From: Methylococcus capsulatus str. Texas = ATCC 19069
GTDB taxonomy: Bacteria > Pseudomonadota > Gammaproteobacteria > Methylococcales > Methylococcaceae
Assembly (NCBI RefSeq): GCF_000424685.1
Contig: NZ_KE384224.1
Span: 1-64,000, forward strand
Reading direction: 5' to 3'
DNA: 64,000 nucleotides
Each line of letters opens with the position of its first letter. Within the stretch, counting starts at the first letter, position 1. The translations under genes were made by a program, and so were the position numbers. The notes under the pieces are model-generated. The model saw nothing but the letters and a program-made list of their open reading frames with translations. It did no database searches and was not told where the DNA came from. Positions 20,773-30,300 of the stretch are shown here, in pieces.

Positions 20773-21645
20773 TCATGGCGTCGTGCCGTCCCTCACCGGC
20801 ATCATCCGCAGATAGCGGATGATCGCGTCCGCGGCACGATCACGCTCGGCTTCGGGCAACAGCGCGTTCAGCGGCGGCATCGTCGTGCCCGCGTGCATTT
20901 TCTGAGGTTCGGTGATCCAGGTTTTGAGGGCCCGATCGCTGAGCGGGCCTGCGATTTGACGCAGGTCACCGGGAAATTTCCCGCCGCCGATGCCGGCCAC
21001 CTGGTGGCAGGTGAGGCAGTACTTCCGGACCTGTTCAAAACCCTCCACAGCCACGGGATCGCTGTCCTGCGGACGCGCCGCGGCGTAATCGGCCGGCGTG
21101 GCCAGGTCGATCCGGACTACCTGATAGGGCCAGCCATAGGCGCCTTGGGCGCGAGCGGCCGAATCCCGCAGGTTGTCCCAGACCAGGTAGTACGGCCCTA
21201 GCGATACCCCGGTCTCGTGCTGGCCTGGATTGTCGACCGTAAACGGTTTGCTGTCGGCCCGACCGAAAGCGAGCCAGGCGGAGCCGGGGACGAAACGGCG
21301 CGAATCGGTGCTGGAGCGGTAGCCATCGCGGGCGAGAAACACCACTTCGGTGCCCGTCGCTTTCCAGCGATCGCCGAAGAGCCGGTCCAGTAATCCCGAC
21401 ATTTCGAATCCGCGGTAGGCGACCCGGAGTTCGTGACCTGGGCGGGACATGTGAGGCTCCACCACTTCCACGGTCTGCGTCGACATCCCGGTCTCGGCCG
21501 CCAGCCGGTCCGGCGGGGGGAGTTCGATGGCTGAGGCCGGTAGCGTCGTGACAGCGACAGCGGCCCGGAGCATGACACGGAACACACCCATTGCTGCAGA
21601 CGGCCGGAAGACGGCGTCCCCGCCGTGACGGCTGCCTGCCCTCAT
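20773..21645 (-). CDS. Periplasmic monohaem c-type cytochrome with large N-terminal domain
   Basis: 290 residues. An N-terminal hydrophobic stretch ending in TLPASA suggests a secretion signal. The C-terminal third is a class I cytochrome c domain with CLTCH (residues 210-214) and a probable Met ligand in TTMPP (M256). The preceding ~150 residues contain YRSSTDSRRFVPGSAWLAFG and GPYYLVWDN, reminiscent of the sulfite-oxidase-type molybdopterin fold, though no ligand cysteine was identified. ATG at 21645 overlaps the usp stop (ATGA), supporting coupling; ATG at 21591 is an alternative closer to the signal peptide. Electron partner unknown. Confidence 0.75.
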   Translation of the reverse strand: MRAGSRHGGDAVFRPSAAMGVFRVMLRAAVAVTTLPASAIELPPPDRLAAETGMSTQTVEVVEPHMSRPGHELRVAYRGFEMSGLLDRLFGDRWKATGTEVVFLARDGYRSSTDSRRFVPGSAWLAFGRADSKPFTVDNPGQHETGVSLGPYYLVWDNLRDSAARAQGAYGWPYQVVRIDLATPADYAAARPQDSDPVAVEGFEQVRKYCLTCHQVAGIGGGKFPGDLRQIAGPLSDRALKTWITEPQKMHAGTTMPPLNALLPEAERDRAADAIIRYLRMMPVRDGTTP

Positions 21646-22070
21646 GCCGGCACCACCAGCACGGGGACCGAGGTCCTGCGCAGGACCCCTTCACAACTGC
21701 TCCCGACGATAAGGCGGGCCAGGAGTCCCTTCCCATGGGAGCCGAGCACGATCAGGTCCGCCTGCAGCCGTTCGGCTTCCTTGAGAATCGTCTCCACGGT
21801 CGGACCCTGGACCATCAGGCCGGTGCAGTTGAATCCTTCCTCCCGCAGGGCTTCAGCCGCTTCCTGAACCCGACGGTGCCAAATTTTGTAGGTTTCGGCG
21901 GCCAGATCGCGCATGACCAGAGGATCGGCGTCGTAGCCGACGAAATCCGGCTCCGGTTCAGCAACGTGCAGCAGCCAGATTTCGGCGGATAACGCCTTGG
22001 CCAGGAGCCTGGCCTGACTCAGTACCTTATCGGTGATTTCGGAGAAATCGATCGCAACCAGCAGCTTCAT
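21642..22070 (-). CDS. Universal stress protein (UspA family)
   Basis: 142 residues forming one Usp domain: MKLLVAIDFSEITDKVLSQA at the start and the ATP-binding pattern GSHGKGLLARLIVGSSCEGV (G-x2-G-x9-G-S) at residues about 112-131. Usp proteins bind nucleotides and modulate stress survival. Unusually, it is translationally coupled (4-bp ATGA overlap) to a downstream periplasmic cytochrome. An inverted repeat lies about 165 bp upstream. Confidence 0.9.
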   Translation of the reverse strand: MKLLVAIDFSEITDKVLSQARLLAKALSAEIWLLHVAEPEPDFVGYDADPLVMRDLAAETYKIWHRRVQEAAEALREEGFNCTGLMVQGPTVETILKEAERLQADLIVLGSHGKGLLARLIVGSSCEGVLRRTSVPVLVVPA

Positions 22071-22234
22071 GAGTGGTCAGCCTGTTCGGGGAATGGGTGG
22101 TCGTAGAGCCGGTGTCGGGCCGAGGACATTATTGGGCGGGATTCGTCGCACTGTAAACCGGCGTCGTGATTCCGATCCGGACCCCGCTGCCGGCGGTACC
22201 GAAAGGAGTGAAAAAACGTGCCATCCCTGGCTGA

Positions 22235-22254
22235 ACATTCCCGATACGGAATGT
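22235..22254 (+). repeat. 7-bp inverted repeat upstream of usp
   Basis: ACATTCC-CGATAC-GGAATGT is a perfect dyad in the 316-bp gap between the flippase 3' end and the usp start. No T-run follows. It may be an operator for usp, but it is 165 bp from the start codon. The remainder of the gap (22071-22386) shows no coding signal. Confidence 0.35.
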
Positions 22255-22386
22255 CAGGAAACCTTGTCCTTGAAGATGGGAGATGATGGACGCACACAGT
22301 ACGGCAGAGGGTGAAAGCCGGCCTCGGCGTCGTCAGTAAACCAGCAATATCGGTGCCATACGTGCGGAGACGGGAAATCATGCAAT

Positions 22387-23877
22387 TCATGATGGGCGGA
22401 GGGGGGGCGGCCCGGGGAGCCGGTGTCGCTCCAGCACGACCACCAGGGCGAAGATCACGAGCAAGAGGGCATTGTCGAAGCTGAATTCGGCCCAGAACGG
22501 CAAGGCGGGCATCCGCTCGGTCAGCTGCCAGATGCCCACAGCGAGCAGGGGGTAGCCGACGATGCGTTTCAGATCGTAGCGGACCGGATAAAAGCGTCGA
22601 CCCAGAACGTAGGACAGCAAAGCCATGCTGCCGTAGCAGGCAAGCGTCGCCCAGGCCGCGCCCATGTAGCCGAGCCGCGGTATCCAATGGATATTGAGCG
22701 CCAGTGTGACCACCGCTCCCCAGACGGTCAGGTAGGTGCCGAAGCGCGTCTGCTCGGTCAGCTTGTACCAGATGGAAAAATTGAAGAAGACGCCCAGCCA
22801 CAGGTTGGCCATCAGCAGGATGGGGACGACGCCGAGGCCGGCGCGGTACTTCGCCCCGACGAAGTACTGGATCCAGTCGAGGTTGAGCATCACCCCCAGG
22901 AAAATGAAGGAACAGGCGATGACGAACCAGTTCATGACCAGAGCATAGAGTTCCCGGGCTTCCCGCTGCCGGTAGTACGAAAAGAAAAAAGGCTCGGCCG
23001 CATAGCGGAACGCTTGGATGAAGAGGTTCATGAGGACGGCGAGCTTGTAACAGGCGCCGTAGATACCGAGCTGTTCCATGGCGATGTCCGGCGGCAACAG
23101 ATATTTCAACAGGACCCGATCCATGGTCTCGTTGACCATGCCGGCGAGGCCGGCGACCAGCAGCGGCAGGGCATAGGCCAGCATCCGTCGCCATAGCGCG
23201 ACATCGAAGCGCGGCTTCGCCGCAGCCAGCTCAGGCGTCAGCAGCAGCAGGGTCAGGCCGCTGGCGATTAGATTGGCGATGAATACGTAGCCGATGCCGA
23301 CGGCCGGATCATAGAGTTCTGCCGCCCACGCCAGCCAGCCGGCCGCTCCGCTGTCGTACGCCCATTTGCATAGGCCAATGAAGAAGACATTGGCGGCGAC
23401 GGTGACGAGGATGTTCGTGGTCTTGAGCAATGCGAAGCGCTTGGCTTTTTGCTGTTCCCGCAGCTTGGCGAAGGGCAGGGCGGCGAGTGCGTCCAGGGCG
23501 ATGATCCATGCCACCCAGCGCACGTAATCGGCACGGTCAGGATGCCGCAGCAGGCCGGCGAGGGTGTCGGCCTGCCCCAACGCCAGCGCCAGGTAAAGCG
23601 TCGTCGATAGCAGCACGGACAGCAGCGCAGTGCTATAGACGGTGGCTTTGTCGTCGGCTTTCGCGGAAAAGTTGAACAGGGCGGTCTCCATGCCGTAAGT
23701 CAGGATGACATTCAGAAACGACGTATAGGCATAGAGCTCGGTGACGACGCCGAATTCCCCCGGTTCGGCGAACTGGTAGGTGTACAGCGGGACCAGGAAG
23801 TAATTGAGCAGTCGGCCGATGATGGTGCTGAGGCCGTAGATCGCCGTCTGGCCTGCCAGCTTTCTGAGCGGATTCAT
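22387..23877 (-). CDS. Oligosaccharide flippase family protein (Wzx-like, MATE/MOP superfamily)
   Basis: 496 residues with about 12-14 membrane helices. It starts MNPLRKLAGQTAIYGLSTI, a typical polysaccharide-flippase N terminus, and continues with VVTELYAYTSFLNVILTYGMETALFNF (in two parts near residues 43-70). Members move undecaprenyl-linked oligosaccharides across the inner membrane during O-antigen, capsule or exopolysaccharide synthesis. No glycosyltransferase or polymerase gene is nearby, so it is a solitary copy here and its glycan is unknown. Confidence 0.87.
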   Translation of the reverse strand: MNPLRKLAGQTAIYGLSTIIGRLLNYFLVPLYTYQFAEPGEFGVVTELYAYTSFLNVILTYGMETALFNFSAKADDKATVYSTALLSVLLSTTLYLALALGQADTLAGLLRHPDRADYVRWVAWIIALDALAALPFAKLREQQKAKRFALLKTTNILVTVAANVFFIGLCKWAYDSGAAGWLAWAAELYDPAVGIGYVFIANLIASGLTLLLLTPELAAAKPRFDVALWRRMLAYALPLLVAGLAGMVNETMDRVLLKYLLPPDIAMEQLGIYGACYKLAVLMNLFIQAFRYAAEPFFFSYYRQREARELYALVMNWFVIACSFIFLGVMLNLDWIQYFVGAKYRAGLGVVPILLMANLWLGVFFNFSIWYKLTEQTRFGTYLTVWGAVVTLALNIHWIPRLGYMGAAWATLACYGSMALLSYVLGRRFYPVRYDLKRIVGYPLLAVGIWQLTERMPALPFWAEFSFDNALLLVIFALVVVLERHRLPGPPPLRPS

Positions 23878-24678
23878 GAGCGGAAAGGGCGGTACAAAAT
23901 GCCCATGCTACCACTGCGGCATGGCACGGTCGCCCGCAGCCCGCTTCGCGCTCGCCGGTGTCGGGTCCAACCGGACCACCCGCTTGCCGGAAGGGGCGCC
24001 TGAAATGCCCCGGCCGCCCCCGCCCCCACGCCTCCCGGACGAACGCCTCGATGGCTCCGAAACCGCTCCTGCTGGCGTCAAATCCCGACGCAGCCTTTCA
24101 CCCGATCGGACGTTCGGATCTCGCCCCGCTTCGGCAGGCGTGTCTCCCACCGTTCCGCTCCGGCCGATGCCAGACCGTGGCCGCTCGGCATCGACCCGCC
24201 GGTTGAGGTCGAGGGGCGATCCGGTTCCTTCCGCCGAAAACCGGGCTCGATCAGGAGGGGTGAACGGGAAAGTACCCGTCATCCCGTGTATGGCATCGAC
24301 CTGGATCAAAAGGCACACGGATTCAGGTAAACGTTATCGATAATATGATTAATTATGCTCACATTGCCGTTTCACTGTTGGGCATACTTTTAATTATATT
24401 CCCTATCAACGAGTTTTGAGACGGATAATGATGTCGGCTCACCCATGAGCCGTGGTCTGGAAAGACGGCAGTGAAATACGGTTTTTCGTTATACGTGGCC
24501 TCATGACGGCCGCTTGTTGCCGAATGGCGACATACTGTACGAGATACAGGAATTTACGGGCGGATGAATTTTTGTTTATTTCGGTTGAAATCGGTTGGAC
24601 ATGGGCTAGTCTTGATCCTGCCATTCAAATAATCGACGGATATCTCTGATAGTGTGTTGTCATATTGGAGTCAGCGAC
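23878..24678 (+). other. 800-bp gene-free stretch with AT-rich leader of the peroxidase gene
   Basis: The left half (to about 24320) is GC-rich with open frames but no recognisable protein. The right half (about 24330-24660) is clearly AT-richer than the window. It includes the perfect 10-bp palindrome TTATCGATAA (24334-24343) and AT runs around 24340-24410 and 24570-24600. It probably contains the promoter and regulatory region of the downstream di-haem protein. A weak TTGAAA / TAGTCT pair near 24581-24612 is the only sigma-70-like match seen. Confidence 0.4.
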
Positions 24679-25947
24679 ATGAGATTCATGAAAATATCGA
24701 GTCACTTCGTGGTTTTCGTACTGGCTGCGGTTGCCGGCACTCTGGAAGGACATGCGGCTACCGCACTGACGCCTGGAGAACTGCTCGGCAAGGCGCTCTT
24801 TTTCGACCCCAGCCTTTCGACCCCGCCAGGACAGTCCTGCGCGGACTGTCATGATCCCAAGGTCGGATGGACCGGTTCGGACCAGGACATCAATCTGCAC
24901 GGCGGTGTTTACGAAGGTGCGGTTGCAACACGCTTCGGTAACCGCAAACCACCGACCGCCGCCTATGCTTCGTTCAGCCCGAAATTTCACCGCGACGGTA
25001 ACGGGGAGTTCGTGGGCGGAAACTTCTGGGACGGCAGAGCGACGGGGGAAAGGCTCGGAAATCCCGCGGCGGATCAGGCCCAGGGACCATTCCTCAACCC
25101 TTTGGAGCAGAATGATCCCAGTGCGGCGGACGTTTGCCGGAAGGTGGCGGCTTCCAGTTTCGCCGCCCAACTCACGGGTTCAAGCTATCCCGATCTGTTC
25201 GCGCGCGCCTTCGGGCCGGGCACGTTGGACTGTGATAATTCATCCGATACGTATGACCGCATCGCTCTGGCCATTGCCGCCTATGAGGCTTCCAGGGAGG
25301 TCAGTTCATTCAGCTCGAAGTACGATGCATATCTGAGAGGGAGGGCGGTGTTGACGAAACAGGAGAAGAAGGGGATGGCATTGTTTGAGGGAAAAGCGAA
25401 GTGCGCGAATTGCCATTCCACGAGGGGCATGAGCTACGCCGGCAAATTTCCCCTTTTCACCGATTTCACCTATGTCAACACCGGTGTTCCCAGAAACCCG
25501 GAAAACCCTTTCTATCAGATGCCCGCCGAGTTCAATCCGCTAGGCGCGGACTGGGTGGACCCCGGACTGGGCGGATTCCTGGCTGGCCGGGTGGAGTACG
25601 CACCGTACGCGGCCGATAACAAAGGTAAGCAGAAAGTTCCCACCTTGCGGAATGTCGACAAGCGCCCATCCTTGGCATACCTGAAGGCATACATGCACAA
25701 CGGCGCATTCAAGAGTCTGAAGGAAGTGGTTCACTTCTATAACACGCGCGATGTGCTGGCCGCCTGTGAGCACCTTTCCCATCCGGAGCCCGGCATCAAC
25801 TGCTGGCCGGCGGCGGAAGAGGCAGCCAATGTCAACCGGACGGAAACGGGCGATTTGAAGCTGTCGGATGAGGAGGAGGATGCCATCGTCGCGTTTCTGA
25901 GGACGCTGTCCGACGGCTTCCAGCTTTCAGGCCCAACGGCCGACTGA
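24679..25947 (+). CDS. Di-haem cytochrome c peroxidase / MauG-family protein
   Basis: 422 residues with a signal peptide (VVFVLAAVAGTLEGHAA). Two haem c motifs are present: CADCH (residues 54-58) and CANCH (242-246). Family marks include GKALFFDPSLS, GNFWDGRA (near 114-121), and the C-terminal SLAYLKAYMHNGAFKSLKEV. Bacterial CCP and MauG relatives reduce peroxide or oxidise protein and copper-binding partners in the periplasm or at the cell surface; methanotrophs carry several such proteins, some copper-regulated. ATG 24679 has GGAG 9 nt upstream. The gene stands alone behind an AT-rich leader. Confidence 0.85.
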   Translation: MRFMKISSHFVVFVLAAVAGTLEGHAATALTPGELLGKALFFDPSLSTPPGQSCADCHDPKVGWTGSDQDINLHGGVYEGAVATRFGNRKPPTAAYASFSPKFHRDGNGEFVGGNFWDGRATGERLGNPAADQAQGPFLNPLEQNDPSAADVCRKVAASSFAAQLTGSSYPDLFARAFGPGTLDCDNSSDTYDRIALAIAAYEASREVSSFSSKYDAYLRGRAVLTKQEKKGMALFEGKAKCANCHSTRGMSYAGKFPLFTDFTYVNTGVPRNPENPFYQMPAEFNPLGADWVDPGLGGFLAGRVEYAPYAADNKGKQKVPTLRNVDKRPSLAYLKAYMHNGAFKSLKEVVHFYNTRDVLAACEHLSHPEPGINCWPAAEEAANVNRTETGDLKLSDEEEDAIVAFLRTLSDGFQLSGPTAD

Positions 25948-25959
25948 GGCGGACTGTGC

Positions 25960-25988
25960 ACGGCGTGTTCCACTCGAGAGCACGCCGT
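25960..25988 (+). repeat. 8-bp inverted repeat between convergent genes
   Basis: ACGGCGTG (25960-25967) and CACGCCGT (25981-25988) form a perfect dyad with a 13-bp loop. It lies between the 3' ends of the di-haem gene and the outer-membrane efflux gene. A role as a bidirectional transcription barrier is possible, but no T-run is present. Confidence 0.4.
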
Positions 25989-26027
25989 CGCCCGAACCGA
26001 GTTTCCGGCCACATCCCGGTGGACGCA

Positions 26028-27332
26028 TCAACCGGCCTCAGCCCGGCTGACCAGCAGTCCCGAGGCTTTCAGCGCTTCGAGCTCCGCCTCCAGCTCGAGC
26101 TGGATGAGTTCCAGGTGGGTGAGGCGTATCTCCGTCCGGGAGCGCGTGGAATCCAGCAGTTCCAGCAGACTGCCTTTGCCGAGCCGGTAAGCCGCTTCGC
26201 CCATTTCCTCGAGGGCGGACAGCTTGGCGACGACGTCCCGTTCGAATTTCACCCGTGTTTCGCGCCGGCGCGCGAGGAGGCCGGTTGCGCGATCGAGCGC
26301 GACGTGGATTTGGGAGGTCACCAGCTCGCGGTCGAGGATGGCCGCCTGTTTTTCCGCCGCCGCCCTGGCCATGCCGCCCTGATTGCGGTCGAACAGAGGA
26401 ATCTCGACGGAGACGCCGCCGAAGAAGGCGTGCCCGTACGGCTGTTCCGTGAACGCCGAGCCGAACTGGATCGAGGGAACCGGCCAGCGCTCGGCCTTGG
26501 CTTTTTCCAGGCGGGCAGCGGCCGCGATCTCGCCCCGGCGGACGGCCTCGATCTCGGGATTGATCCGTTCGGCATCCGCCCAGGATTTTTCCGGATCGGC
26601 CGGGACTCCCAGCGGTGCGAGGTTTCCCCTTGCCTCGGGCTTCCAGTCCGGCAACCCGAGCATCAAGCCCAGCTCCTCCACGGTTCCCTGCAGGTCGTTG
26701 CGGGCCGTTTCCAGCTTCGCCCGGACGTCCTTGGCTTCGATTTCCATGCGTAGGGTATCGTAGCGACTGGCGCCGCCGGACTCCTCCCGCCCCGCGACGA
26801 GCGCGGCCAGACGTTCCATCTTCGCGCTGGCCTCTTCCAGTACGGCGACGCGCTGCTGGCCGGCCAGCAGTTTGATGAACGTGCGCCACAGCTCGTGCAC
26901 CAGGTTGGCGAATTCGGCCTGGACGGCGGCTTCCGTGGTTTGCACCTGTTTTTCCGCGGCCTCGACCCTGGCGCCGTGCTGCCCGGTGATGAGCACGGGG
27001 ACTTCCAGCACCACCTCGCGTTGCACCTTGCCGTCGTACATCGTGTTGTTGGCGCTCAGCAGGCTGTAGTTCCCGAAATTGAGTCTTGGGTTCGGCAGCA
27101 CGTCTGCTGCGGCGATCTCGGCTTTGGCTATCTCGATGGCTTGCCTCAAGGCGGCATAACGTGGACTGCGTTGCCTTGCGATTGCCAGCAGTTGCTGGAT
27201 GGTCACGGTCTGCGGCAGGGATTCGGCGTTCGTACCGGCAAGGGCGGAGCCGTCGAGATTCAGTGTGAGAAACAACGGCAGCAGGCATTTCAATGGCCGG
27301 GAAACGCGGGCGTGACGGTTTTCCTGAATCAT
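26028..27332 (-). CDS. Outer-membrane efflux channel (TolC/CzcC-like)
   Basis: 434 residues with an N-terminal signal sequence (LLPLFLTLNLDGSALAG) and two repeated TolC-type helical regions, for example RQRSPRYAALRQAIEIAKAEI and DVLPNPRLNFG. It is the outer-membrane exit duct of a tripartite RND pump. Its ATG overlaps the RND gene stop by 4 bp (ATGA), so it is the last gene of the operon: regulator, kinase, adaptor, pump, channel. Confidence 0.93.
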   Translation of the reverse strand: MIQENRHARVSRPLKCLLPLFLTLNLDGSALAGTNAESLPQTVTIQQLLAIARQRSPRYAALRQAIEIAKAEIAAADVLPNPRLNFGNYSLLSANNTMYDGKVQREVVLEVPVLITGQHGARVEAAEKQVQTTEAAVQAEFANLVHELWRTFIKLLAGQQRVAVLEEASAKMERLAALVAGREESGGASRYDTLRMEIEAKDVRAKLETARNDLQGTVEELGLMLGLPDWKPEARGNLAPLGVPADPEKSWADAERINPEIEAVRRGEIAAAARLEKAKAERWPVPSIQFGSAFTEQPYGHAFFGGVSVEIPLFDRNQGGMARAAAEKQAAILDRELVTSQIHVALDRATGLLARRRETRVKFERDVVAKLSALEEMGEAAYRLGKGSLLELLDSTRSRTEIRLTHLELIQLELEAELEALKASGLLVSRAEAG

Positions 27333-30300
27333 TCTTCGAGCATTTCATTGGCCGTTTCGGCCGAGACCAGGTGTTTCGGGGTGAGGAAGGAGTAGATCAC
27401 CGGCAGGACGAACGTCGCCACGAAGAACGTCGTGATCATCCCGCCGACGATCACCATGGCGAAGGGGCGCTGGGTTTCACTGCCGATGCCGGTGGACAGC
27501 GCCATGGGAAGCAGGCCGAGCATCGCCAGCAGTGAGGCCATGAGCACGGGACGCAGCCGATCCGTGACGCCGCTCAGGATCGCATCGCCTACCGCCATCC
27601 CTCGGCGTCGGCGTTCCTCGATGGCGCTCAGGACCAGCAGCCCCATGAGCGAAACCTGTCCCAGCAGAGCGATGAAACCTATGGCCGCGCTGACCGACAA
27701 CGGGATGTCGGCAAGCAGCAGAACGAACACACCACCGGTCAGCGCGAAAGGAGTGGACAGCAGGATGGCGAATGCGCTTCGGGCCGACTGGAGCGCCCCG
27801 TAAAGGAGCGCGAGTACGATCAGCACCGCCAGCGGCACCACGACGCCCAGGCGCGACATGGCCCGCTGCTGGTTCTCGAATTCGCCGCCCCAGGCGATGA
27901 AATGTCCTTCCGGAAGCGGGACCTTCTGTTCCACCAGTCGCATCGCTTCATGGACGACCGAACCGAGATCGCGCCCTTCCACGTTGAACTTGAGCGCCAG
28001 GAACCGCTGGTTGGCCTCCCGGTCGATCGAGGCCCGGCTTCGTTCGATCCGAAGCTGGGCCAACTCCCGCAACGGCACGCGGGCGCCGGAGGGAGCAGGT
28101 ATCATGAGATTGGCGATCTGTTCGGTGTCGCTGTGCTCGGCCTGGGGCAGGATCACTCGAACGGGTACCGGACGCTCGCCTTGCCAGAGTTCGGTTGCCA
28201 CTCTTCCGGCCATCGCCGTTTCAATCGTGTCCTGTGCCGCGTCTACCGTGATGCCATGGCGAGCCAGGGCTGAACGGTCGAGGTTGATCTGGAACTGGGG
28301 CGCTTGGGAGTCCCGGTACAAATCCAGGTCGGTGATTCCTGGGACGTCCTTGAGCACCGTCTTTGCGTTTACCAGGGCAGCGCGCATTTTTTCCAGGTCG
28401 GAGCCGTATATCTTGAGGACGACCTTGCCGCGGACGCCGCTGACGGCCTCCTCGACGTTGTCCCGGATGGGCTGGGAAAAATTGAACCGGACGCCGGGAA
28501 TGGCCCCCAAGGCGTTCCGCATTTCCTCGATCAGGCGCTCTTTGTCCATGCCCTTGCGCCATTCCCCCTGAGGTTTGAGATGCACGAAGTTCCGGCCCAT
28601 GTTGACGCCTTCGTTGTCCGTTCCGTCTTCCGAGCGGCCCTGCTGGCTGAGAACGCCTTTCACCTCAGGGAAGCGGAGCAGCCGTTCGCGCGCGTCCAGG
28701 AGAATCTCCTGCCCCTTCGACAGCGCAATGCTGGACGGCATTTCCGCATAGATGTGGATGTCCCCCTCGTCCAGCTCCGGCAGGAATTCGCTGCCAAGCC
28801 GGGTCCCGCCGGCGCCGCCGGCGAACAGCAGCAAGAAAGCCACGGCCAGGGTTCCGCCACGGCGCTCCAGCGCCAGCTCCAGGACCTGTCCGAGAGACCG
28901 GCGGAGAGATGCCAGGAACGCCGGCTCCGCGATCATGGCGTGCCGGGGCCGGATGAAGGCGGCGCACAACGCCGGCACCAGGGTCAGCGCGAACACCAGG
29001 CCGCCGGCAAGAGCGAAGCTGTAGGTCAGGGCCAGGGGACGGAAGATACGGCCCTCGACACGCTCCAGCGTATATACCGGGATGAGTGCGGCGATGATGA
29101 TCAGCATCGCGAAGCACGCCGGTTTGGCCACTTCGAGCGCTGCGGCGATGATCAGCCGCAGCATGTCGGGCCGGTTTTCCGGACGGCGGCAGGTGGCAAA
29201 GTGGATCACGTTTTCCACCAGCACCACCGCGCCGTCGAGGATGATTCCGAAATCGATCGCCCCCATGGATATGAGATTGGCCGGGAGGCCGAGCTGATAG
29301 AGCCCGGCGAAGGCCGCGAGGAGGGACAACGGGATGACCAGGGCGACGATCAGTGAGCCGCGGATGCTGCGCAGAAACAGCCAGACCACCGCCACCACCA
29401 GCACAAACCCGTGCAGCAGGTTGTCGTAGACCGTGTGCAGGGTGTTGTCGACCAGTTCGGTCCGGTCGAGGAAGGGTTCTATCCTCATTCCGGCGGGAAG
29501 GATCCGGTGGTTCAGCTCCTCCACCTTGGCGTGGATGGCTTCCAGCACTTTCGACGGGTTCTGTCCCCGCCGCAGCAGCACGATGCCCTCCACGACCTCC
29601 TTCCGGTGGTCCATGCCCACGGTCCCCTGGCGGGGCGTATGGGATTGGACCAGACGCGCGACGTCGCCGACGGTGACTGGCGTTCCGCCAGCGCTCTTGA
29701 GCACGATCCGTTTGACGTCCTCGGCCGAGGTGAGGTTGCCCACGCCTCTCACCAGCATCTGCTGGTCGCCATGACGCAGGAATCCCGCGCCCACGTTCCG
29801 GTTTGACCGGGCGATTGCCTGGTTGACGTCCTCCAGGGTCAGACCGAAGGACTCGAGCCGCACCGGATCGGTTTCGACGTGGAACTCTTTGTAATAGCCT
29901 CCGAAGGTCAGCACATCGGCGACGCCCTGGACCTGGCGCAGCGCACGGGCCGCATTCCATTCCATTTCGGACCGCAGCTCGTAAAGCGTATGGCGGTCAC
30001 TCACCATCACGAACTTGTAGATTTCCCCCAGAGGGGTGTAGTCCGGGGCAAGCACGGGCGTGACGCCTTCCGGCACTTCGGCGCCGGCCATCCGCTCGGC
30101 AATCAGCGTTCTCGACCGGAAACTGTCGATTCCGTCCTGGAAGGTGAGGGTGATCAGGGAGAGACCGAACAGGCTTTGGCTGCGCATTTGCAGCATGTCG
30201 GGGGTGCCGTTCAGCACCCGCTCCAGTGGGATGGTGACCTGCCGCTCCACTTCTTCCGGCCCATATCCGGGCATCAGGCTGATGACGGTGACCTGGGTGT

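Noticed and set aside
23908-24318. 136-codon minus-strand frame upstream of the flippase gene
   Set aside because: Low-complexity Arg/Gly/Pro product without ribosome-binding site or recognisable motif.
26038-27348. 436-codon frame on the same strand as the outer-membrane channel, other phase
   Set aside because: The product is Arg/Gly/Pro-rich and featureless; the other phase encodes a complete TolC-type protein with signal peptide.
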